Assembly (NCBI RefSeq): GCF_024112395.2
Contig: NZ_CP078013.2
Span: 3,410,001-3,474,000, forward strand
Length of the DNA: 64,000 bases
Origin: Pseudomonas pergaminensis
GTDB taxonomy: Bacteria; Pseudomonadota; Gammaproteobacteria; Pseudomonadales; Pseudomonadaceae
Reading direction: 5' to 3'
Each line of letters starts with the position of its first letter. Positions within the stretch are counted from its first letter, which is position 1. Positions 18,226 to 26,912 of the stretch are shown piece after piece. The notes under the pieces were generated by a model. The model did not search any database, was not told where the DNA came from, and saw nothing but the letters and a program-made list of their open reading frames with translations. Made by a program: the position numbers and the translations under genes.

Positions 18226-19353
18226 TTAGAGATTGCGTGAGATGACCATGCGCTGGATATCGCTGGTGCCTTCGTAAATCTGGCAGACCCGCACGTCGCG
18301 GTAGATCCGCTCCAGGGGAAAGTCGTTCAGGTAACCGTAACCGCCGAGGGTTTGCAAGGCGGCCGAACAGACTTTCTCGGCCATTTCCGAGGCAAACAGC
18401 TTGGCCATCGAGGCTTCCACCAGCGCCGGCTTGCCGCTGTCGCGCAGGGCGGCGGCGTAATGCACCATCTGCCGGGCGACCGCGATTTGCGTGGCCATGT
18501 CGGCCAGGCGGAAGGCCACGGCCTGGTGCTCGATGATAGGTTTACCGAAGCTTTCGCGTTCGCGGGCATAGTCGCGGGCCGCTTCGAAAGCGGCGCGGGC
18601 CATGCCCACCGCTTGCGAGGCGATGCCCACGCGGCCGCCTTCGAGGTTGGCCAAGGCGATCTTGTAGCCTTCGCCCTCCTCCCCCAGCCGATTGGCGACG
18701 GGTACCTTCACGTCTTCAAACAGCAACTGACAGGTGTCCGACGCATGCTGGCCGAGTTTGTCCTCGACCCGCGCCACGCTGTAGCCCGGCGAGTCGGTCG
18801 GCACGATAAACGCGCTGATCCCGCGCTTGCCCGCTGCAGGGTCGGTCACGGCAAACACAATCACAATCCCGGCGTTCTGCCCGGAGGTGATGAATTGTTT
18901 GCAGCCGTTCAACACGTAATGGTCGCCTTCCAGGCGCGCGCGGGTTTTCAGGCTGCTGGCATCGGAGCCGGCCTGGGGTTCGGTGAGCGCGAAGGCGCCG
19001 AGCATGGCGCCGCTGGCCAGGGGCTTGAGGAAGTGCTCTTTCTGGTGGTCGCTGCCGAACGTGAGAATCGGCACGCAACCCACCGAGTTGTGTACGCTCA
19101 TGATGGTCGAGCACGCACCGTCACCGGCGGCGATTTCTTCCAGGGCCATGGCGTAGGCCAGGTAACCGGTGTCGCAACCACCCCACTGTTCCGGCACCAG
19201 CATGCCGAAAAAGCCCAGCTCGGCCATTTCACCGATGGCTTCCTTGGGGAAGCGGTGCTCGCGGTCCCATTCGGCGGCAAAGGGCTTCAGGCGCTCCTGG
19301 GCAAATTGCCGGGCCGCGTCGCTGATTTGCAGTTGTTCGTCATTGGGCAGCAT
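18226..19353 (-). CDS. Acyl-CoA dehydrogenase, probably 2-methylbutyryl-CoA type
   Basis: A 375-residue short/branched-chain acyl-CoA dehydrogenase with [22 protein letters not shown] and the catalytic Glu near 361 (YEGTSDIQR). It forms an enoyl-CoA, passing electrons from FAD to ETF. It lies between the thiolase and hydratase genes (9 and 11 bp gaps), so tiglyl-CoA formation from 2-methylbutyryl-CoA is the expected role. It differs from its paralogue at 16152 throughout, so the two are not a recent duplication. Confidence 0.9.
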   Translation of the reverse strand: MLPNDEQLQISDAARQFAQERLKPFAAEWDREHRFPKEAIGEMAELGFFGMLVPEQWGGCDTGYLAYAMALEEIAAGDGACSTIMSVHNSVGCVPILTFGSDHQKEHFLKPLASGAMLGAFALTEPQAGSDASSLKTRARLEGDHYVLNGCKQFITSGQNAGIVIVFAVTDPAAGKRGISAFIVPTDSPGYSVARVEDKLGQHASDTCQLLFEDVKVPVANRLGEEGEGYKIALANLEGGRVGIASQAVGMARAAFEAARDYARERESFGKPIIEHQAVAFRLADMATQIAVARQMVHYAAALRDSGKPALVEASMAKLFASEMAEKVCSAALQTLGGYGYLNDFPLERIYRDVRVCQIYEGTSDIQRMVISRNL

Positions 19354-19362
19354 CTGGGCTCC

Positions 19363-20547
19363 TTAATACAGGCATTCGACGGCCATGGCCGTGGCTTCAC
19401 CACCGCCGATGCAAATCGCGGCGACACCCCGCTTGAGGCCTTTCTGGCGCAGGGCCGAGAGCAGGGTCACCAGGATCCGCGCACCGGAGGCGCCGATCGG
19501 ATGACCCAGCGCGCAGGCACCGCCATGGACATTGACCTTGGCATGAGGGATTTCCAGCTTGCTCATGGTGACCAGGCTGACCACGGCAAAGGCTTCGTTG
19601 ATCTCGAACAGGTCGACCTCGCCCAGGTTCCAGCCGGTCTTGGTCATCAGTTTGCGAATCGCACCCACTGGCGCCACCGGGAACAGCCCCGGTTCATCGG
19701 CAAACGCGGCATGCCCATGGATAACCGCCAAGGGTTTGAGGCCACGTTTTTGCGCCTCGGACTGACGCATCAGCAGCAAGGCCGCCGCGCCGTCGGAAAT
19801 CGAGCTGGAGTTGGCGGCGGTTACAGTGCCACCTTCGCGGAAGGCCGGCTTCAGGCTGCTGATCTTGTCGAGCTTGGCCTTGGGCGGCTGTTCGTCATGC
19901 TGGATGGTTTTTTGCTCTTTGCCCACGGTGACCTGCACCGGCACGATTTCCGCGGCAAAGCTGCCATGGGTGATCGCCTCTTGCGCACGGGTCAACGAAG
20001 CGATGGCGAAGGCGTCCTGGGCTTCACGGCTAAAGCCGTTATGCAGGGCGCAGTCCTCGGCAAAGGTGCCCATCAGGCGGCCTTTGTCGTAGGCGTCTTC
20101 CAGACCGTCGAGGAACATGTGATCGAGCACCTTGCCGTGGCCCATGCGGTAACCGCTGCGTGCGCGGTCCAGCAGGTACGGAGCGTTGGACATGCTTTCC
20201 ATGCCCCCGGCGATCACCACGTCGACGCTGCCGGCCAACAGCGAGTCATGGGCCAGGATGGTCGCTTCCATGCCCGAGCCACACATCTTATTGAGGGTGG
20301 TGCAACGCGTGGATTTGTCCAGCCCCGCGCCCAAGGCCGCCTGGCGCGCCGGCGCCTGGCCGAGGCCGGCGGGCAGCACGCAGCCAAACAGCACTTCATC
20401 CACGGCGTCAGTAGCGATGCCGGCACGCTCGACGGCGGCGCGAATCGCGGCAGAGCCCAGTTGCGGCGCGGTCAGGCCCTTGAGGTCGCCCTGGAACCCG
20501 CCCATGGGCGTGCGCACCGCGCTGACAATTACGATTGGATCAGTCAT
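19363..20547 (-). CDS. Acetyl-CoA acyltransferase (thiolase)
   Basis: A 394-residue thiolase with nucleophile Cys89 (KMCGSGMEA), His349 ([11 protein letters not shown]) and the second Cys379 (CIGGGEA). It cleaves 2-methylacetoacetyl-CoA to acetyl-CoA and propionyl-CoA in isoleucine catabolism by operon context (fadAx in P. putida). A strong AGGAGG precedes the ATG. It lies 12 bp after the upstream SDR gene. Confidence 0.92.
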   Translation of the reverse strand: MTDPIVIVSAVRTPMGGFQGDLKGLTAPQLGSAAIRAAVERAGIATDAVDEVLFGCVLPAGLGQAPARQAALGAGLDKSTRCTTLNKMCGSGMEATILAHDSLLAGSVDVVIAGGMESMSNAPYLLDRARSGYRMGHGKVLDHMFLDGLEDAYDKGRLMGTFAEDCALHNGFSREAQDAFAIASLTRAQEAITHGSFAAEIVPVQVTVGKEQKTIQHDEQPPKAKLDKISSLKPAFREGGTVTAANSSSISDGAAALLLMRQSEAQKRGLKPLAVIHGHAAFADEPGLFPVAPVGAIRKLMTKTGWNLGEVDLFEINEAFAVVSLVTMSKLEIPHAKVNVHGGACALGHPIGASGARILVTLLSALRQKGLKRGVAAICIGGGEATAMAVECLY

Positions 20548-20559
20548 GGGTCATCCTCC

Positions 20560-21327
20560 TTACTTGGCCGCCATGCGCAAGGCACCGTCGAGACGGATCA
20601 CCTCGCCGTTGAGCATGCTGTTTTCAATGATGTGCCGCACCAGTGCGGCGTATTCGGCAGGTTTGCCCAGGCGCTGCGGAAATGGCACGCCGGTGGCCAG
20701 GGCGTCGCGCACTTGCGGGGTCATGCCGGCCATCATCGGCGTTTCGAAAATACCCGGGGCGATGGTCATCACACGGATACCAAAGCGGGCCAGCTCGCGC
20801 GCGGCCGGCAGTGTGAGGCTGGCGATGGCGCCCTTGGACGCGGAATACGCTGCCTGGCCAATCTGCCCGTCGAACGCCGCCACCGAGGCGGTGTTGATGA
20901 TCACGCCGCGCTCGCCGTCGGCATTTGCCTCGGTCTCGGCGATGGCAGCGGCCGCCAGGCGCAACAGGTTGAAGCTGCCGATCAGGTTGACATTGATCAC
21001 CTGGGCAAAGCTCGCCAGAGCGTGAGGGCCGTTCTTGCCGAGGATTTTCTCGCCACGCACCACGCCGGCACAATTGACCAGCCCGTGCAGGCCGCCAAAA
21101 GCTGCGACCGTGGCCTGCACAGCGGCTTCGGCAGCGGCTTCCTGGCTGATATCCGCGACGGCACTGCGCGCGTTGTCGCCCAGCTGCCTGGCCTTGGCGG
21201 CCACGGCCTCGGCATTCAGGTCGACCAGCATCACCTTGGCGCCGGCGGCGATCAGCATCTCGGCAGTCGCCGCGCCGAGGCCCGATGCGCCACCGCTGAC
21301 CAGGAAAATCTTGTTTTCAATCTGCAT
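20560..21327 (-). CDS. 3-hydroxyacyl-CoA dehydrogenase, type II (SDR)
   Basis: A 255-residue short-chain dehydrogenase with VSGGASGLG (about 10-18), an NNAG-equivalent VNCAGV and the catalytic YSASK. It resembles type II 3-hydroxyacyl-CoA dehydrogenases (HSD10/fadB2x), which oxidise 3-hydroxy-2-methylbutyryl-CoA. It is the first gene of the isoleucine-side operon, so its upstream region (21328-21527) should hold the operon promoter. The pathway assignment rests on gene order. Confidence 0.9.
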   Translation of the reverse strand: MQIENKIFLVSGGASGLGAATAEMLIAAGAKVMLVDLNAEAVAAKARQLGDNARSAVADISQEAAAEAAVQATVAAFGGLHGLVNCAGVVRGEKILGKNGPHALASFAQVINVNLIGSFNLLRLAAAAIAETEANADGERGVIINTASVAAFDGQIGQAAYSASKGAIASLTLPAARELARFGIRVMTIAPGIFETPMMAGMTPQVRDALATGVPFPQRLGKPAEYAALVRHIIENSMLNGEVIRLDGALRMAAK

Positions 21328-21527
21328 TGTTGTTCCCTTGAACGGTCCGAATCGTCGAAATAGTCGCCCCGCAGCGCGGTAGCGGCAATGGTCAAAGCCT
21401 TCAACCTGCCTGACTGTTTTGGCCAGTCATCGACCTCGCCGATCAACCGGTCAGCCCAAGCGATTGGACGCCAGCGATACTTGCTCCTAACCTGAGCGGC
21501 TGCACCCCCCAAGAAGCCTGCCCCTGA

Positions 21528-22421
21528 ATGATAGTCCGCCCCAAACCCAACCTCCTGGGTATCCTGTTTTCCCTCAAGGGCTCGATCGCCAAACGCATTG
21601 CCCTGCGCAGCCTGCTGGTGACCTTGTTGGCCTCAGTGATCGTGCTGGTGGAAACCCTGCACCCGGCGTATTTCTCCAAGGTCAACGCCACGCCGTTCAC
21701 CTTGCTTGGGTTGTCGTTGTCGATCTTTATGAGCTTTCGCAACAACGCCTGCTATGACCGATGGTGGGAAGGTCGCAAGCAATTGGGGCAGATGGTCATC
21801 GATGTTCGCTCGCTCATCCGCGAAACCCAGGTGCTTGGCGACCCGGTCGAACGCGCGAGCCTTTTGCGCAGCCTGTGCGGCTTCGCCCACGGCCTGATCG
21901 CGCGTTTGCGCCATGAAGATGAAGCCCAGGCGATAACGCCCTGGAGTACCTTCCAGGCCAATCACCCCAACCTTCCCGACAACCTGCTGCAACGGGTGGG
22001 CGCCAGGTTTTCCGAACTGGCCGGGCAAGGCGTGATCAGCGAATGGCGCTACACTCAGCTGGAAGCGCGGTTAGTCAGCCTCAGCCAAGTGCAGGCCTCC
22101 TGCGAGCGGATCAAGAGCACGCCACTGCCCTTCCCCTACACCCTGCTGCTGCACCGCACCATTTACCTGTTCTGCATCCTGCTGCCGTTTGCCATGGCCG
22201 AGCCGCTGGGCTGGTTGACGCCAGTGTTTACCGCCATCGTCAGCTACACGTTCTTCGGCCTCGATGAAATCGGCGATGACCTTGAGGACCCGTTCGGTTT
22301 CGACGAGAACGACCTGCCCTGCAATGCCATCCTGCGTACCCTGGAACGCGAGGTCTTGGCGGCCCTCGGCGCAACCGACCTGCCGCCGCCCCTCGAGCCG
22401 GTGGAGTACGTGCTCACCTGA
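21528..22421 (+). CDS. Bestrophin/UPF0187 family anion channel
   Basis: A 297-residue inner-membrane protein of the bacterial bestrophin family (E. coli YneE relatives), which form pentameric anion or cation channels. Signature segments are LGLSLSIFMSFRNNACYDRWWEGR (about 60-83) and the C-terminal FFGLDEIGDDLEDPFG, the conserved acidic stretch near the inner gate. Four hydrophobic helices are visible. It diverges from the isoleucine operon. No recognisable partner is adjacent, so its physiological ion is not known. Confidence 0.88.
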   Translation: MIVRPKPNLLGILFSLKGSIAKRIALRSLLVTLLASVIVLVETLHPAYFSKVNATPFTLLGLSLSIFMSFRNNACYDRWWEGRKQLGQMVIDVRSLIRETQVLGDPVERASLLRSLCGFAHGLIARLRHEDEAQAITPWSTFQANHPNLPDNLLQRVGARFSELAGQGVISEWRYTQLEARLVSLSQVQASCERIKSTPLPFPYTLLLHRTIYLFCILLPFAMAEPLGWLTPVFTAIVSYTFFGLDEIGDDLEDPFGFDENDLPCNAILRTLEREVLAALGATDLPPPLEPVEYVLT

Positions 22422-22497
22422 CGCGGGTTTGACACCTGCCGTGGTCTGGCCGAAGCTGATGGCTTTGTATTAGCTGCCCAAGCTTTCGGACGCCTGC

Positions 22498-23556
22498 ATG
22501 TCAAAGTCACGCCGTTACTCCCTCATCGGCCTGTGCGCCCTGTTGTTTATCGTATTGATCACCTGGTATTTCTCCCGCACCACCCCGGTGGCCGTAGCGC
22601 CCGCCATTGCCCATGGCTATTCGAAAGCCTTGAAACAGGCGCGTAACGGTGAGCCCGGCGCAGCGCGCGTGCTGTATCAGCAACTGGGCCGGCCGGACCT
22701 GTCGCCCGAGCGCCGCGCGGCGTTGCATGCCGAATTGCCCAACTACCCCAGCCCCCAGGCGTTGAAGCTGGCGGACAAAGACTTGGCCAGCGACTCACCG
22801 CGGGTGCGTGAAGCGGCCATCCACAGCATTGTCGGCCTGGTGCCGACCGGCCAGCGCACGCTGCTGCTCGGCCCGGTGCTGGATGACCCCGAGCAGGAGG
22901 TCCGCTTTGCCGCCGCCAATGCCTTGCTTGGCTTGTCTCCCGATACCCTGGGCCTGTACTTCGGGCCGTTGCAGCAAGTACTGGATGAGTTCGTGAAAAA
23001 GCTCAAGGCCCAGCCTGAAACCGCAGAAGGCTGGATTCAACTGGCGCGCCTGTACATCCACAGCGCCCTGTTGCCAGACGCACAAAACGCCCTGGAACAG
23101 GCCATGCGCCTGCAACCGGACAACCTGCAAGCCGTCGTCTCGCAGATCGAACTGCTGGACAAACAGGGCAAGACCGACGAGTCCCGCCAACTGCTGGCGC
23201 GCCAACTGGCCGCGCACCCCGAGTCGGCCTACCTGCAACACGCCCTGGGCATGTGGCTGTTGCACCATGGCGAACGTCCGTACGCGCTGCTTGGCCTGTC
23301 CAAGGCGGTGGAGCTGGAGCCGGACAACCAGGATTATCGCTACGACCTGGCCACGACCCTGCACGCCCAGCAGGAATTGGAAGCCGCCCAGCGCCAACTC
23401 GAAGACATCATCCAGCGCCACCCGGCCAACCGAAAGGCGCGGGTATTGCTGGTCAATTACTGGAAAGAAAGCGGCCAGTTGCAGAACGTTCAGGTGCTAT
23501 TGGCGCAACTTGAACAGCAGAACCCGGACGATCCCGCCTTACAGCAAGGCTTGTAG
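22498..23556 (+). CDS. Membrane-anchored TPR protein with HEAT-like segment
   Basis: A 352-residue protein with one N-terminal membrane helix (about 8-24) and the remainder probably periplasmic. Residues about 85-150 have a HEAT-like pattern (SPRVREAAIHSIVGL, DPEQEVRFAAANALLGL). Residues about 170-345 form several tetratricopeptide repeats (AWIQLARLYIHSALLPDAQNALEQAM type). It probably acts as a protein-interaction scaffold. No enzymatic motif is seen, and the neighbours do not indicate a pathway. Confidence 0.75.
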   Translation: MSKSRRYSLIGLCALLFIVLITWYFSRTTPVAVAPAIAHGYSKALKQARNGEPGAARVLYQQLGRPDLSPERRAALHAELPNYPSPQALKLADKDLASDSPRVREAAIHSIVGLVPTGQRTLLLGPVLDDPEQEVRFAAANALLGLSPDTLGLYFGPLQQVLDEFVKKLKAQPETAEGWIQLARLYIHSALLPDAQNALEQAMRLQPDNLQAVVSQIELLDKQGKTDESRQLLARQLAAHPESAYLQHALGMWLLHHGERPYALLGLSKAVELEPDNQDYRYDLATTLHAQQELEAAQRQLEDIIQRHPANRKARVLLVNYWKESGQLQNVQVLLAQLEQQNPDDPALQQGL

Positions 23557-23702
23557 GCGGGCTTACAATTTTTTGTAAAACGCGGTCCAGGCCTCATTTC
23601 TCCCGCAACAGGTTGAACCGCCGCAAACCGCTACGGTCAAGAGAACATGGCGCGTCCTAATGGGCGTGCATCCTCTACTCGTATGTGACCTGAGGGCACT
23701 TC

Positions 23703-25205
23703 TTGTCTACATCCACAGCGCAATTATCCGAAAAAGCGGCCACTGGCATTGAAGGTCTTGATGACATTCTTGCTGGCGGACTCTCGCGCAGCCACCTGTT
23801 CCTACTGGAAGGTGAGCCCGGCACCGGCAAGACCACGGTCGCCCTGCACTTTCTGCAAGCAGGGGCCAGGAACGGCGAGCGATCGCTGTACATCACCCTG
23901 TCGGAAACCGAACGCGAATTGCGACAAGGCGCCAAGTCCCACGGCTGGGACCTGGATGAAAACATTCATATCTTCGAACTGACGCCACCCGAAAGCCTGC
24001 TCAACGCCGACCACCAACAAAGCCTGCTGTATTCCTCCGACTTGGAACTGGGCGAGGCCACCCGGCAGATCTTTGAAGTGGTAGAACGGGTCAAACCGAC
24101 CCGCGTGGTCATCGACAGCCTCTCGGAAATCCGCCTGCTGGCCCAAAGCTCGCTGCGCTATCGCCGGCAGATCCTGGCGATCAAGCACTACTTCGTGCGC
24201 TACGACGCCACTGTCCTGTTGCTGGATGACTTGACCACCGAATCCCTCGACAAAACCGTGCACAGCGTGGCGCATGGCGTGATCCGCCTGGAAGAGCTGA
24301 CGCCCAACTATGGCGCCGAGCGCCGGCGTGTGCGGGTGGTGAAGTACCGTGGCCAGAAATACCGTGGCGGTTTTCACGACTTCACCATCATGCAGGACGG
24401 CGTTCATGTGTTCCCGCGCCTGGTAGCGGCCGAGCATCGGGGCGGTTACCAGCGCGAGACCTTGAGCAGCGGCATTGCCGCGCTGGATGCACTGATGGGC
24501 GGCGGTGTCGAGACTGGCTCCAGCAGCCTCATCCTCGGCCCTGCCGGTACCGGCAAGTCGCTGATCTCGATGATCTTCGCCGCTGCCGCCGTGGCGCGGG
24601 GTGAGAAAGCAGCGCTCTTTATCTTCGATGAAGAACTGGGGCTGTTGTTCGAGCGCATGAAAAACATGGGGATCGACCTCGCGGCCCTGCAGGAAACCGG
24701 CAACCTGCTGATCGAACAGGTCGATGCCGCCGAACTGTCACCCGGTGAGTTCTCACACCGCGTGCGCCGTTGCGTGGACGAGCGTGGCATCAAGACAGTG
24801 GTGATCGACAGCATCAACGGCTACCAAGCCGCCATGCCCGAAGAAAACGCGCTGATCCTGCACATGCACGAGTTGCTGCTGTACCTGAATCGGCGCGGCG
24901 CGGCGACGTTCATGACGGTGGCGCAACACGGCCTGGTCGGCGATATGCAGGCCCCCGTCGATATCACTTACCTGGCGGATACGGTCATTCTGCTGCGCTA
25001 CTTCGAAGCGCTGGGCAAGGTGCGCCGCGCCATCTCGATCATCAAGAAACGGACCGGTACCCACGAAGCCACGATTCGTGAATACCGCATCGGCAGCAAG
25101 GGCATGACGGTGGGCGAGCCGCTGGATAACTTCCAGGGCGTACTGCGCGGCATCCCGACCTACATGGGCGCCGGCTCCCCCTTGCTCAAGGATGAGGGCG
25201 TGTGA
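23703..25205 (+). CDS. KaiC-like double RecA-fold ATPase
   Basis: A 500-residue protein with two KaiC domains. Domain 1 has Walker A GEPGTGKTT (37-45) and Walker B VVIDSLSEI; domain 2 has Walker A GPAGTGKSL (279-287) and Walker B VVIDSINGY (about 365). The start is TTG, with GAGGG upstream. At the place where cyanobacterial KaiC carries phosphorylated Ser431-Thr432, my by-eye alignment puts Thr422-Tyr423 (VDITYLADT). No kaiA or kaiB is present. The gene is translationally coupled (GTGA) to a hybrid kinase. KaiC-like proteins in environmental Pseudomonas have been linked to stress resistance and biofilm formation, not to a proven clock. Confidence 0.9.
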   Translation: MSTSTAQLSEKAATGIEGLDDILAGGLSRSHLFLLEGEPGTGKTTVALHFLQAGARNGERSLYITLSETERELRQGAKSHGWDLDENIHIFELTPPESLLNADHQQSLLYSSDLELGEATRQIFEVVERVKPTRVVIDSLSEIRLLAQSSLRYRRQILAIKHYFVRYDATVLLLDDLTTESLDKTVHSVAHGVIRLEELTPNYGAERRRVRVVKYRGQKYRGGFHDFTIMQDGVHVFPRLVAAEHRGGYQRETLSSGIAALDALMGGGVETGSSSLILGPAGTGKSLISMIFAAAAVARGEKAALFIFDEELGLLFERMKNMGIDLAALQETGNLLIEQVDAAELSPGEFSHRVRRCVDERGIKTVVIDSINGYQAAMPEENALILHMHELLLYLNRRGAATFMTVAQHGLVGDMQAPVDITYLADTVILLRYFEALGKVRRAISIIKKRTGTHEATIREYRIGSKGMTVGEPLDNFQGVLRGIPTYMGAGSPLLKDEGV

Positions 25206-26872
25206 CGGGCCTACTTCCAGTCTCCGAGCGGGCGATCGTACTGGCACCGATGGGCCGCGATGGCTCGTTGGCGCTGATGATGCTCAACGAAGCCGGGTAT
25301 GCCGGCATCGTCGCCAGCAACCTGGAGGCATTGTGCGAGGCACTCGATGATGGCGCCGGGCTGCTGATCATCGCTGCCGAGGCGCTGCGTGGTGTCAATC
25401 TGGAACCGCTGTTGGAGTACTTGCACCAGCAACCGGCCTGGTCGGACCTGCCCATCGTGTTGATGACCCATCACGGCGGCAGAGAACAGAATGGCTCATC
25501 CCATCTCAGCGGCTTGCTCGGCAACGTAACCTTCCTGGAGCGCCCCTTCCACCCGGTGACGCTGATCAGCCAGGTGAGCGCCGCCCTGCGCGGCCGCCGC
25601 CGGCAATACGACGCCCGCGACCGCCTGATCGACCTCAGCGAAAGTGAACTGCGCCTGCAACGCACCCTGGAGACGCTTGAGCAGCAGGTAGAAGAACGCA
25701 CGGCGCAACTGCGCAGCAATGAAGAGGCTTTGCGCCAATCCCAGAAAATGGAAGCCGTCGGTCAGTTGACCGGCGGTATCGCCCACGACTTCAACAACAT
25801 GCTCACCGGCATCATCGGCAGCCTGGAGCTGCTGCGAAGGCGTGTGTCCCGTGGCAAGTTGGACGACCTCGACAGCCTGATCGACCTGGGCGTCACCTCG
25901 GCTAACCGTGCCGCCGGCCTCACTCATCGCTTGCTGGCGTTCTCCCGCCGCCAATCGCTGGATTCCAAACCGGTTGAGATCAACCAGTTGGTCACCTCCA
26001 TGGGCGAGCTGCTGCAACGCAGCATCAACGAAAGCATCAAGTTGGACATGCGCCTGAGCGATCAACTGTGGACGGCCGAGGCGGACCCCAATCAATTGGA
26101 AAGCGCCCTGCTCAACCTGGTGATCAATGCCCGGGATGCCATGCCCAATGGCGGTAGCCTGACCGTAGAAACCACCAACCGCCACCTCGACAGCGTGTTT
26201 ACCGCCGCCTATGGAACCTTGAAACCGGGCGATTATGTGGAACTCAGCGTTAGCGACACCGGCTGTGGCATCCCAGAGAATGTCATGGGCCGTGTGTTCG
26301 ATCCTTTCTTCACGACTAAACCCATTGGCCAGGGCACGGGCCTGGGCCTGTCGATGATCTACGGGTTTGTCCGCCAGTCCCATGGCCATGTGACCATCCA
26401 CAGCGAAGTCGACAAAGGCACGACTGTCAGCCTGTTCCTGCCTCGGTTTGTCGGTGACATCGTTGCCCCCGCAACTGTCGACCCTGCGGCGCTGCCCTTT
26501 GCCAATGCGGGCGAGACCGTACTGATCGTTGAGGATGACCCTGCCGTACGCGTCCTGGTGAGCGCAGTGTTGAAGGAATTGGGGTATGGGTATGTCGAAG
26601 CCGGAGACGGCAGTTCGGCTGTGCCGATCCTCGAGTCCGACCAGCGTATCGATTTGATGATCAGCGACGTGGGGCTGCCCGGCATGAACGGACGCCAGCT
26701 GGCGGAAATTGGCAGGCAGATTCGACCTGACCTTAAAGTGCTGTTTATCACCGGCTACGCGGAACATGCGGCAGTGCGCGGTGGGTTTCTTGATCCGGGG
26801 ATGCAACTGATCACCAAGCCATTTACCTTCGACCTGCTGACAGCGAAAGTGCGCGAGATGATCAAGGCCTGA
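25202..26872 (+). CDS. Hybrid histidine kinase coupled to the KaiC-like ATPase
   Basis: A 556-residue soluble kinase. Residues about 8-125 form a degenerate receiver-like domain, in which the usual phospho-Asp strand reads LLIIAAEAL. A coiled coil follows (about 140-180), then HisKA with His195 (GGIAHDFNNMLTG), a HATPase (NLVINARDAMPNGG; DPFFTTKPIGQGTGLGLS), and a C-terminal receiver with Asp489 (ISDVGLPGMNG) and Lys in TKPF. The GTG start overlaps the KaiC stop by four bases, so the two act together by inference. No membrane helix or output domain is present, so the signal probably leaves through a separate phosphotransfer partner. Confidence 0.9.
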   Translation: MTGLLPVSERAIVLAPMGRDGSLALMMLNEAGYAGIVASNLEALCEALDDGAGLLIIAAEALRGVNLEPLLEYLHQQPAWSDLPIVLMTHHGGREQNGSSHLSGLLGNVTFLERPFHPVTLISQVSAALRGRRRQYDARDRLIDLSESELRLQRTLETLEQQVEERTAQLRSNEEALRQSQKMEAVGQLTGGIAHDFNNMLTGIIGSLELLRRRVSRGKLDDLDSLIDLGVTSANRAAGLTHRLLAFSRRQSLDSKPVEINQLVTSMGELLQRSINESIKLDMRLSDQLWTAEADPNQLESALLNLVINARDAMPNGGSLTVETTNRHLDSVFTAAYGTLKPGDYVELSVSDTGCGIPENVMGRVFDPFFTTKPIGQGTGLGLSMIYGFVRQSHGHVTIHSEVDKGTTVSLFLPRFVGDIVAPATVDPAALPFANAGETVLIVEDDPAVRVLVSAVLKELGYGYVEAGDGSSAVPILESDQRIDLMISDVGLPGMNGRQLAEIGRQIRPDLKVLFITGYAEHAAVRGGFLDPGMQLITKPFTFDLLTAKVREMIKA

Positions 26873-26875
26873 AAC

Positions 26876-26898
26876 GGGGACTCGCGCCGCAAGTCCCC
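26876..26898. terminator. Hairpin between convergent genes
   Basis: GGGGACT and AGTCCCC form a 7-bp stem around a 9-base loop, between the kinase stop and the stop of the large toxin-like gene on the other strand. A pyrimidine-rich but not pure-T tail follows. It may serve both directions. Confidence 0.4.
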
Positions 26899-26912
26899 TT
26901 CCCTCATTGGGT

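Noticed and set aside
18352-21363. A 1003-codon open frame on the plus strand
   Set aside because: It runs antisense through the thiolase, acyl-CoA dehydrogenase and SDR genes, which have clear catalytic motifs. Long antisense frames are expected in GC-rich genes; its translation is His/Gly/Ala-rich with no domain.
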